A program made the position numbers and the translations under genes. Below the pieces are notes generated by a model. The model was not told where the DNA came from and did no database searches. It saw only the letters and a program-made list of their open reading frames with translations. From NCBI GenBank assembly GCA_964441945.1, contig CAYTWB010000063.1:1-22255 (forward strand): 22,255 nt of DNA, in the 5' to 3' direction. This DNA is from JADGQM01 sp964441945 (GTDB lineage Bacteria; Desulfobacterota; Syntrophobacteria; Syntrophobacterales; Syntrophobacteraceae). Shown here piece by piece: positions 1 through 7,700 of this stretch; positions within the stretch are counted from its first letter, which is position 1, and the number at the start of each line of letters is the position of its first letter.

Positions 1-113
1 CCACCTCAGACATGGACCATAGCTATGGGGGCATGTGTGGGTAATTGTCAGCTTTGAAAAAGGGGGGAACAACCACTCAGATGACCTTAGCTTGATGCAT
101 ATGTGGTTCTCCC

Positions 114-132
114 CCCAGGGCGTTGCCCTGGG
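114..132. repeat. Perfect hairpin in the noncoding left edge
   Basis: CCCAGGGC (114-121), loop GTT, GCCCTGGG (125-132) is a perfect 8-bp stem. It sits in a 180-base stretch with no supported gene, just past the stop codon of the mechanosensitive channel gene. The stretch around it (GCCCTGGGCTGGTATGTTTCAC) resembles a dispersed palindromic element I recall from other GC-rich bacteria, where it also sits between genes; that is memory, not a search. There is no T-run on either side, so it is not a textbook intrinsic terminator, though it could protect the 3' end of the channel mRNA. Confidence 0.55.
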
Positions 133-180
133 CTGGTATGTTTCACCCCATTCCGGGCTGAACCGGTTGCGGGAGCGCCC

Positions 181-2556
181 TCATTTTTCGCTGGTCCAGA
201 GTTTTTCCAGTGCCGGTGCAGTCCGCAGGTGAATGTCGCTCTGGGGATAGGCGATTTCGATCCCGTTTCTCCTGAAAACACGGTCAATTTCATAGCGGAT
301 ATCGGAGAGGACCCGCATATCGTTGCCGACGTCTTCAATCCAGAACTTGACCCTAAAATCGAGCGTGCTCGCCCCGAAATCCCAAAAGAGCACTTCCGGA
401 AGAGGTTGGGACAGAACACTGGGATGACTCATGGTGGCTTCCCGCAGGAGCCTCGTCACTTTCTCCGTATCCGATCCATAGGCTACGCCCAAATTGATCA
501 CGCGAACCACCCTCCGGTCTCGATGACTCCAGTTGACTAGCCGGTTGGTGATGAGGTCGGAATTCGGGACGAAAAGCGTTGCATTTTCGCGGGTCTGCAC
601 AACGGTGTTGCGTATGGTGACCTTGCGGACATCGCCCAGTACATTCCCAATCTCGATCGTGTCGCCCGACTGGATGGATCGCCCGGCCAGGAGGATCAGA
701 CCGCTGAAGAAATTGTTAACGATGTGCTGGAGGCCGAACCCGATCCCCACGCTCAACCCGCCGGCTATCACAGCCAGGCTGGTGAGATCGATTCCCAGCA
801 GAAAAAGCATGTACAGGCAGAAAAAAGCCCACCAGACATATCTCGTCAGGGTCAGCAGCGATTCGACGACCACTTGATCCAGGTCCGGGCGGAAGTGCGG
901 CAACCTGGCAAAAAAAGCGTCCGAGAAAAAGATCGCAGTCTTGGTGAGATAGAACCCCATGACGATGAATGTTATTTCTTTCAGACTCAAGCTAAAATCC
1001 CGCCAGTTCACTTTGAATGACAGGATCTCAAAGAAGACCTGGTCCCCGCCGAACCGGAAAGACAAGAGCCAGACATTCAGGAGAAAGAAGCCCACGATGC
1101 AACCAGGAAATCCGATGCCGGAGATACAACCGATGAGAAACACCGATTGACCGCTTTCTCTTGCCCTGGCCTCCCAGATGATCAGTAGCCTCCGGACTTC
1201 GATCCCAATGGCGACAGTCAGCAGGAGATAGAAGAAAATCGCCGTAATGGTGAAAGAGATCGTTGCGAAGCCGGCGAGGGTGAGAAAGGCGATGCCGGAA
1301 AAGAGGGCGATGCTCCATGAAGCCAGGGTCCGCTCCAGCTTCCCCATTGCTTTGGCCGTTGCCCACCGCAGCTTCAAACCGGTGGAGATGAGTGCCAGTA
1401 ACCATAGGACGACGCTGACGCCATAGGGCAATCCCAGTGCCTTGATCCACAAACCGGAAGCGAGAAGGACCCAGAAGTACCAAAAGGGGTTTCTATTCGG
1501 TGGTCCGGTCTCATCACCTCGCACGCACAAGCGCAGGAAGCTCGACAGGGAAACCATTCCCGCCGTGAAGAGCATTTCGTTCAGAGCGGCCGTGAAATTG
1601 TAGAGGGTAAAAGGGACCGTCCCGCTCACCAGGATGGCCGATGCACAGAGAGTCATGAGGGTCCATCCCGGCATCAGCTGAGCCATCAGGCCGGCGGCTT
1701 GCATCTTGCTCCCGACTTTCTTTGTCAGCCACCTCCCAAGGAACAGGAGAACGACGGCCAGCAACAGGCCCTGGATGAGAGCGTTTCGAACCTCCATCCA
1801 TTCCTTCCTGCCCCGCAGCGATTCCTTCAAAATATCCAGACCGGAGAGCCATTGGTCCATGTCTTTCCCGAAATGGGTCCAGGCATCCTTGGAAAAAACG
1901 GTCGGATTAGACTCCAGGTAGAAGATTCTCCAATAGGTTGGGATCTTGTCCCGAGCCGATCTTTCAGATTCATCCAGGCGCATCGTATACTGGTCATAGA
2001 TCTTGCGAGTCTTTCCAACCCGGTCGACCAGTTTGCCCAGTTCGCCTTTCAGCGTGGCGATGTTCTCCAGGTTCGAGTTGAGCGCATCGCTGTACTCCGG
2101 CGTTGGGACCTCATCCAGCTGCCTCCGGATTTCCCCCTCAATCTCGTCCAGCTTGGCCCCAAAGATTTCCAGACTCCTTTCAGCCTCACCGAACGGCTTG
2201 AAGAGGTCCTCGCCCTGGTGTCGCAATCTTTGAATCCCTTTCAACAGATGATGGATGTCCTCCGGATCGTAGGAACCTGTGAACCAGAGCATCATCTGGC
2301 CTTTCTTCTTCTCCAGCCTGGCCAGTCCTTTCTTGAAGCTCTTACTTTCACTGCTGAGTTTGCCGGAGTAGTAGCGGACATCCTCTCCGGCCGCCTGGAA
2401 CGCCGCCTGAAACTGCTGAAGCGCACCTTTCCAGTTCTCATCCTCCAGAGCGGAAACGCTTCGAGCCCCGGTCCATAATGCCAGGGAAAGGAGCAGCAGG
2501 CAGGCAACCGCCAGCCGGTATCCTTTGTATCGACTCGGCAAAAAGAAGGTCCTCAT
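181..2556 (-). CDS. Large MscS-family mechanosensitive channel
   Basis: Predicted inner-membrane channel that opens under membrane tension and releases solutes during hypo-osmotic shock. Residues 1-36 look like a signal peptide ending SVSA. Residues 37 to about 250 form a charged, helix-rich periplasmic domain, followed by many hydrophobic segments from about residue 253. The MscS core lies near 590-780: the glycine/alanine pore helix reads GGLSVGIGFGLQHIVNNFF (Gln610 within it), then the beta domain with SGDTIEIGNVLGDV and FVPNSDLI, and a C-terminal alpha/beta domain. At 791 residues it is far longer than E. coli MscS (286) and closer to the MscK/YbiO class with extra N-terminal helices. It lies 34 bp downstream of uppP on the same strand, so co-transcription is likely. 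No strong Shine-Dalgarno is seen before the ATG, so translation may be coupled or weak. Family assignment is firm; the exact subfamily is not. Confidence 0.93.
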   Translation of the reverse strand: MRTFFLPSRYKGYRLAVACLLLLSLALWTGARSVSALEDENWKGALQQFQAAFQAAGEDVRYYSGKLSSESKSFKKGLARLEKKKGQMMLWFTGSYDPEDIHHLLKGIQRLRHQGEDLFKPFGEAERSLEIFGAKLDEIEGEIRRQLDEVPTPEYSDALNSNLENIATLKGELGKLVDRVGKTRKIYDQYTMRLDESERSARDKIPTYWRIFYLESNPTVFSKDAWTHFGKDMDQWLSGLDILKESLRGRKEWMEVRNALIQGLLLAVVLLFLGRWLTKKVGSKMQAAGLMAQLMPGWTLMTLCASAILVSGTVPFTLYNFTAALNEMLFTAGMVSLSSFLRLCVRGDETGPPNRNPFWYFWVLLASGLWIKALGLPYGVSVVLWLLALISTGLKLRWATAKAMGKLERTLASWSIALFSGIAFLTLAGFATISFTITAIFFYLLLTVAIGIEVRRLLIIWEARARESGQSVFLIGCISGIGFPGCIVGFFLLNVWLLSFRFGGDQVFFEILSFKVNWRDFSLSLKEITFIVMGFYLTKTAIFFSDAFFARLPHFRPDLDQVVVESLLTLTRYVWWAFFCLYMLFLLGIDLTSLAVIAGGLSVGIGFGLQHIVNNFFSGLILLAGRSIQSGDTIEIGNVLGDVRKVTIRNTVVQTRENATLFVPNSDLITNRLVNWSHRDRRVVRVINLGVAYGSDTEKVTRLLREATMSHPSVLSQPLPEVLFWDFGASTLDFRVKFWIEDVGNDMRVLSDIRYEIDRVFRRNGIEIAYPQSDIHLRTAPALEKLWTSEK

Positions 2557-2590
2557 GGGCTGAATTCCAACCTTCTCAAGGTTTGCTTTC

Positions 2591-3391
2591 TCATCTCAGT
2601 GACCAGGCTATCAGGATCACCAGGGCCAGACCGATGCGGTACCAGAAGAAGACCCGGTAGCTCACGGTGCTGACGAACTTGATCAGCGATGCTATGGCAC
2701 AATACCCTGTGAACGCAGCCGTAAATATTCCAATGATTTCCGTATATCCAACGCCGGCAGAAAGGAAGCTCTTCAATTTGAGCACGGTCGCACCGAAGAT
2801 TATGGGCGTTGAGAGAAGAAACGAGAACCGGGCTGCACTCACCCGGTCGATTCCCAGCAAGAGCGCACTGGAAATGGTCGCACCGGATCGAGATACGCCG
2901 GGAATGATCGCCAGCGCTTGTGCCAGGCCGATGATGGCTCCCTCACCCCAAGAGAGGTCCTCCAGGCTTTTTCCATTCTGCAGCCTGCGGTCCGCCCAAT
3001 AGAGGATGAATCCAACAACACTCAGCGTCACGACGATGAGCAGCGGGTTGCGGAAAACGGTCTCCGCCTGGTCCTCCAGGAGATAACCTGCAGCCGCTCC
3101 GGGAATGGTGGCCAGGACCAGTATCCAGAGTGTGTTCTTGGGGTAGCGGGTCCCCGACGAGTTGTTGACGGTCCAGCCGAAGCCTGACGCCACGATCTCT
3201 ATCCAGTCCTTTCCAAAGTAAAGAAGGACCGCAACCAGTGTCCCGAAATGCAGTGCCACATCAAAGGCCAGCCCCTGATCATGCCATCCAAAAAACCACG
3301 GTGCCAGGATCAAGTGAGCGGATGAGGAAATGGGAAGGAACTCCCCAAGCCCTTGTACCGCACCCAATACGATTGTCTGCAACAAATCCAT
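2591..3391 (-). CDS. uppP: Undecaprenyl-diphosphatase (UppP/BacA)
   Basis: Membrane enzyme that dephosphorylates undecaprenyl pyrophosphate to recycle the lipid carrier for peptidoglycan and surface polysaccharides; family members can give bacitracin resistance. The 266-residue length is normal. The first signature region is present (QGLGEFLPISSSAH, residues 13-26, with Glu17 and His26), as is the second, PGVSRSG (164-170) with Arg168. Gln13 stands where E. coli has the first Glu of its ExxxE pair, a substitution I believe the family tolerates. Several hydrophobic helices span the chain. The start is supported by AAGAGGA at 3399-3405, seven bases before the ATG. It is the first gene of a two-gene minus-strand unit with the MscS channel. 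The link may simply reflect envelope stress physiology. Confidence 0.97.
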   Translation of the reverse strand: MDLLQTIVLGAVQGLGEFLPISSSAHLILAPWFFGWHDQGLAFDVALHFGTLVAVLLYFGKDWIEIVASGFGWTVNNSSGTRYPKNTLWILVLATIPGAAAGYLLEDQAETVFRNPLLIVVTLSVVGFILYWADRRLQNGKSLEDLSWGEGAIIGLAQALAIIPGVSRSGATISSALLLGIDRVSAARFSFLLSTPIIFGATVLKLKSFLSAGVGYTEIIGIFTAAFTGYCAIASLIKFVSTVSYRVFFWYRIGLALVILIAWSLR

Positions 3392-3398
3392 CAGGGTA

Positions 3399-3405
3399 TC
3401 CTCTT
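3399..3405 (-). promoter_or_regulatory. Ribosome binding site of uppP
   Basis: Read on the minus strand this is AAGAGGA, separated by seven bases from the ATG at 3391. It fixes the uppP start. Confidence 0.7.
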
Positions 3406-3624
3406 CATTGTCTATGGTCAGCTTTCATTCATGGTCAAAAGTCCTGTGACGTTCCGATGCCGCATGCTCTTCCATAGAGAAAAGGTTGCTGCAATTCAAG
3501 AGAAATAGAGTGAGAGACTACCAGGTCCTCCCTGCTGAATTCACGAAGAAGAATCTGAGGCGGCAAACCGACACTGTCTCTACGGCATGCGCCCGGCCGG
3601 GACCCAGCCACACTGCCGGCTTTA

Positions 3625-3656
3625 TGGATTCCGAGTGAAAGGATGCCGGAATGACG
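3625..3656. repeat. Degenerate half-copy of the dispersed hairpin repeat
   Basis: TGGATTCCG at 3625-3633 and GCCGGAATGACG at 3645-3656 match the ends of the hairpin-type repeat seen in fuller form at 12573-12643 and 16754-16833 (CTGGAtnCCGG ... CCGGnatGnCG). The left arm is diverged, so this looks like a decayed single hairpin. Confidence 0.5.
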
Positions 3657-3694
3657 GCGAGGAGAGAAGCCCCATCCACCCATCCACGATGGTC

Positions 3695-3722
3695 TTGCAT
3701 TTCAATTCCCGCCGGGTATAGT
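3695..3722 (+). promoter_or_regulatory. Putative sigma70 promoter of the CAP lipoprotein gene
   Basis: TTGCAT (3695-3700), a 16-base spacer and TATAGT (3717-3722). The -10 matches the consensus at five of six positions; the -35 is weak (three of six). Transcription would start near 3729, which places the GTG at 3721 outside the message and supports the start at 3763. Confidence 0.4.
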
Positions 3723-3749
3723 GAACCGGAAACCCTGCACAATAGACAT

Positions 3750-3754
3750 GGAGG
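3750..3754 (+). promoter_or_regulatory. Ribosome binding site of the CAP lipoprotein gene
   Basis: GGAGG lies eight bases before the GTG at 3763 (five before the GTG at 3760). It is the only good Shine-Dalgarno in the region and decides the start. Confidence 0.65.
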
Positions 3755-3762
3755 CTGACGTG

Positions 3763-4404
3763 GTGAAGAAAAGGCCGGGTCCATCGAGAATCATCGTCAT
3801 GGTTGCTGTTCTGGCCGTCGGCTCCCTTTTGACGGCAGGATGTGTTCCCCTGGAATTGACACCCGCTACACCCGGAAAGCAACCACGCGCTGACCGGACC
3901 TCACGCCCTTCCGCCGGTGCAAAGCCGACCATCAACATTGACCGGTTGGAGCAGCGCATACACGAGCTGGTCAATCAAGAAAGGGCAAAGCACGGGCTCA
4001 TGCCGCTGGCATGGAACTCAAAGCTGAACCGGATTGCCCGCCTGCACAGCCAAGACATGGTGAGGAGGAATTACTTCAGTCACTACAGCCCGGAAGGAAA
4101 TGATTTCTCCCACCGGTATTCACAGCAGGGATATGTCTGTGAAGTGGCTGTGGGTAAGGAATACTATACCGGTGCCGAGAATATCTTTGAAAACCACCTC
4201 TACGAATCCATCGAGTACATCAACAATGTCCCTTCATCCTACCGCTGGAGGAGTCTGGAGCAAATCGCCCAGGTCACCGTGGCAAAATGGATGAACAGCC
4301 CAGGCCACAGAGCGAACATTCTTGAGCCAAACTGGAAAACGGAAGGTATCGGCGTGGCCGTCTCAAACGATTACAAGGTCTTGATCACGGAGAACTTCTG
4401 TTAG
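3763..4404 (+). CDS. CAP/SCP-domain lipoprotein
   Basis: Secreted, lipid-anchored protein of about 213 residues with a CAP (cysteine-rich secretory, antigen 5, PR-1) domain. From the GTG at 3763 it begins with a basic stretch, a hydrophobic helix and the lipobox LLTAGC, giving a lipidated Cys at residue 27. After a proline- and charge-rich linker the CAP domain shows its usual marks in order: NQERAKHGL, LARLHS-type segment RIARLHSQDMVRRNYFSH, TGAENIF and KWMNSPGHRANIL. The His and Glu residues normally grouped in the CAP cavity are present. Roles of bacterial CAP proteins are poorly known; envelope or extracellular lipid or peptidoglycan-related roles have been proposed. The frame stays open upstream to a GTG at 3721, but that codon overlaps the predicted -10 box. 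The gene appears to be transcribed alone. Confidence 0.9.
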   Translation: MKKRPGPSRIIVMVAVLAVGSLLTAGCVPLELTPATPGKQPRADRTSRPSAGAKPTINIDRLEQRIHELVNQERAKHGLMPLAWNSKLNRIARLHSQDMVRRNYFSHYSPEGNDFSHRYSQQGYVCEVAVGKEYYTGAENIFENHLYESIEYINNVPSSYRWRSLEQIAQVTVAKWMNSPGHRANILEPNWKTEGIGVAVSNDYKVLITENFC

Positions 4405-4758
4405 ACCGTGAAGGGTCCGCCGCCGTCACCCCGTTTTGCGGGAGCGGCCGGAATAGAACCCCTTTACACCTCCCTGCAATCTCCTGTCAGTCAACCAGTT
4501 CGATGAGCAGGAGATGATTAGCCCCCTAGATGTTGGATCTGACAAGGCTAGTACAGCCTGGCAGAAATGAATGCCCGGTTGTACTGGTGAGCGGCCACAC
4601 CTTCTTCCCTTGACCCTATTGGTTGGAATGAAGCTGCGATATACTTGGCAGTAGAGTGATGGAAAGGGGCATCGTTCGGCCCGGCACGCTGCGCATTCAG
4701 AGATTCGGCTGGGGCTGTGTATACGTAAAACCGATTCATTCCGGCAGGAGGCAATACG
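4405..4758 (+). other. Intergenic region upstream of the giant secreted protein
   Basis: This 354-base stretch has no open frame with a ribosome binding site. A possible but weak promoter is TTGGTT (4619-4624), 15 bases, TATACT (4640-4645). TATACG at 4720-4725 is another possible -10, with a poor -35. I see no clear intrinsic terminator after the CAP gene; CCCG-TTTTG-CGGG near 4428 is short and has no T-run. The only firm signal is the Shine-Dalgarno at 4746-4751. Confidence 0.45.
4746..4751 (+). promoter_or_regulatory. Strong ribosome binding site of the giant gene
   Basis: AGGAGG, seven bases before the ATG at 4759, fixes the start and places a signal peptide at the N-terminus. Confidence 0.8.
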
Positions 4759-7700
4759 ATGTCATTCAAGATGAGATTGTCTTTTATCCTTGTTTTAACG
4801 ACCTTCCTTTTGCCGGTCAATGTACTCGGGGCTGTCCAAATCGGCATCATGGGACCACCAAGCCCCAGTGACGAGGTCGAGCAGAACATGTACCGATACC
4901 TCGGGCAACGGGCTAACATTGATTATGTTCTCTTGGTGAACACCAAAGAGCAGTTCTTTAGGGATTTGGAAAGAATCGCCAAGGGCGGCAAGAAAATAGA
5001 CTATCTCATCATCGCCGGTCACGGGTCGGGCCTTCAACCTCATATCGCCTTGGGCAGTGAAGCGATTCTTCCGGGCGACGTCGACCTTTCTTATTGGAAC
5101 AACGAGCTCAAAGACATGTCAAGGCGCAGAGTGGAAGCATGGAGAGAGAAATGTCTTCTCCTGCGAAAAGAAAAACCTACTCCTGAAGACCAAACGCGGA
5201 TCGAGCGACTGTCCAAGAACATAGAGATTCAGGAGAGAAGGATCAATGCGGCTGTACAGCAAATGGAGCTGTTTGACAGTGTTTCAGAGATCATGGCGGA
5301 GGATGCCGTGATCCTCCTGATCAATTGCTCGCCTGCCGCTACGGAAAAGGGGCTTGCGTTCGTTCAGGACCTGGGTCGACTCTTTCTGGCCCGAAAAGGA
5401 GGGAAAGTCATCGCATCGACGGTTGATGTGAGTGTGGACCAAGTGACGCGCCTCTCCGAATCCATTCGAGTGTGGCTCGGGTCTAGCAAGGAAACGAAAG
5501 ATGACGCTCGGAAAGGAATCGGAGAAGTGTTTATCATGGGCAACTGGAAAGAAGTGAATATCCCCGGGGATGATCTGCTGCTCCAGTTTTTGCCAATCTC
5601 CGTCCAGGAACCTTGTCTTGTGGCACCGCAGTTCTCCTCGGTGAATGTCAAGTGCCAGGCCAAGGGTTGGAAAGACAGTGGAAAGCTCACTTATCACTGG
5701 AATCGAAGGTCCTCCGGGACCTCTCAGCCGTCTTTCATCCTGGAGATTCAGGACGCCGTCACAGATCTCATTGCTGTCGAAGTCCTGGTGAAAGACGAGC
5801 GGGGAAGACAGGGGATGGACACCGCTTTTGTGTCCATAGAACCGCTGAGTCTGAAGATCGATGTCTCCGATCCATCCCCGGTGCAGAACTCCCGGGTGAC
5901 AGCACGAGCTCAGCTTGTGAAAGGCAAAAAACCGGATGAGAGCTCGTGGTATTGGAAGGTCGAGGGAGGTCTCAAGATTTCCGATAAAACAAAAGAGGAG
6001 ATCGAGGTAGAGGTCAGCACGGAGGGTTTGCTCACACTGCAGTTGATTGACATTGGGCCCTTCGGAAAGACACGGATACTTGGAGAAGCGACGGCACGGA
6101 TTCAGCCACAAGCAGAGATCCCGGTCTCCATTTCACCCCAAAGCGCTACCATCGATGAGGACGGCCAGATTGAGCTGACTGCCACGGCTACGCCCTTTGA
6201 AGACAGCGGCCGGTTGAGCTTCAACAATGTCGCCTTGCCCAGGGGGACAAACAACTACAGCTTTACGTTTTACGGCAAAGACACAATCGGTGCTCCCCCC
6301 GTCACAGCTTCCATTGTTGTGACCGTGAAGGATGAAAAGGGGCGCACAGGGGAGGCTGTAGCGAGCATCCATGTCACGAAAAAGGACGAGCAGAAGGATG
6401 AGGAAAAACCCGTTGTTTCCACCGCTTTTTCCTATTCTCTCCCCGGCAACTGGGAAGGGGGAGTGGACGCGGCGGGGGTTCTCAATTTGAAGCGGAAGCC
6501 TGCCAAAATCAAGGGTCCCTGCGGCTGGGACTCCGGCGTGACGGCAACCCTCACGGCCAGCCACAAGGCGCTCGGGCAGCAGGGGGAGATCAAGAGTGCG
6601 GGGGATTGCACGGCCAGGGCCGAACAGGCCTTCAAGGCCAGGCGCGTGGGTGACACCCCCAGCGATATGGCGACAGGCCTCGATATGGTCGGAGGCGTGG
6701 AGGGCGTCTCGTCCATCACAATGGGGGACTACACCGGTGCCATAGCCGACTTCGCCATCTGGGTGAGACGGGGGACCGGCGGCATGATGGGCTACACCGG
6801 TTCCTATATGCGGTCCAGCGGCAAGGGTTGCACGTTCAAAGAGGGAGCCGGTCTCATCGATTTCAACTACGGTGTGGGAGGAGGCGGCTGCTGGGACAAT
6901 TCGGACCGGGCTTACCTGGTGACCCATTGCGCTGCGGCACAGCAGGAGGCCAAAGCCATCCTGTCGAGTCTCCGTGCAGACGGCAAAGGACAAATCAATC
7001 AAGGACCCTACAAGGGTCCCAAGTACGACGGCTCGGACCTCCCGAAGGTTACGCTCTCGCCGCCGTCGCTGGAAAAACTGAAGATCGGCGATACGGTGAA
7101 TGTCCTGGCGGAGGTCCACAACGCCAGGCCCGAAGACAGTCCCTTCACCTACAACTGGGGCGGGACTTTCGATGGGAAGCCCGAGGAGATGAAGCAAAGC
7201 GCCACGGCCACCATCAAACCCCAGAAGCCCGGCAAATTCGACCTCTCGGTCTCTGTTGACGGCGCACGGTACGGCATCGGTTCCGCCTCGCTCCAATACG
7301 AGGTGGCGGACTACAAAGTGAAGATAGAAAGAGTCCCGGCCGAGACCAAGCCGGTCCCGGTCGGTGTCAAGGTGAATTTCAAGGCAAGCCTCACTGTGGA
7401 TGGGAAACCCGCAACCGGGACCTTCATCTACCGCTGGCAGCCCCACCCGGAAGTGACTTTCGATAAGCTCGACGCCTCGACCCCCGACGTGGGGGCCGTG
7501 TTCGGCAAGCCGGAAAAAGTAAAGGTCTGGGTCCAGGTGTTGGAGACCCGCGATGGTCGCGAAGTTACCGTGGCCGAGTCGCAGGAGATCGAGATCGAGG
7601 TGGTCAAGCCGCAGCTTGAGCTGACCTTCGATCCGAAGGACCCCTACGTGGGGCAGGAGGTGAAGGCAAAGCTCACGGTGAAGCCCGAGGTCAAGGAGAT

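Larger units (their letters stand above)
3392..3720. other. Divergent intergenic region uppP / CAP lipoprotein
   Basis: This 329-base stretch separates two divergent genes. It holds the uppP ribosome binding site, a short palindrome CCCGGCCGGG near 3592, a half-copy of the dispersed hairpin repeat at 3625-3656, and the putative promoter of the CAP gene near its right end. Small open frames here have no ribosome binding site and no recognisable family. I see no other structure. Confidence 0.6.

Noticed and set aside
3411..3438. Minus-strand TTGACC with a CATAGA -10 as the uppP promoter
   Set aside because: The -35 is good, but the -10 matches only three of six positions, and transcription would start inside the Shine-Dalgarno at 3399-3405.
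3721..3762. Upstream GTG start for the CAP lipoprotein
   Set aside because: The GTG at 3721 overlaps the predicted -10 box, has no Shine-Dalgarno, and would put 14 polar residues before the lipoprotein signal peptide. The GTG at 3763 has GGAGG at good spacing.
4405..4450. Intrinsic terminator after the CAP gene
   Set aside because: The only stem, CCCG-TTTTG-CGGG, is four base pairs with no following T-run.
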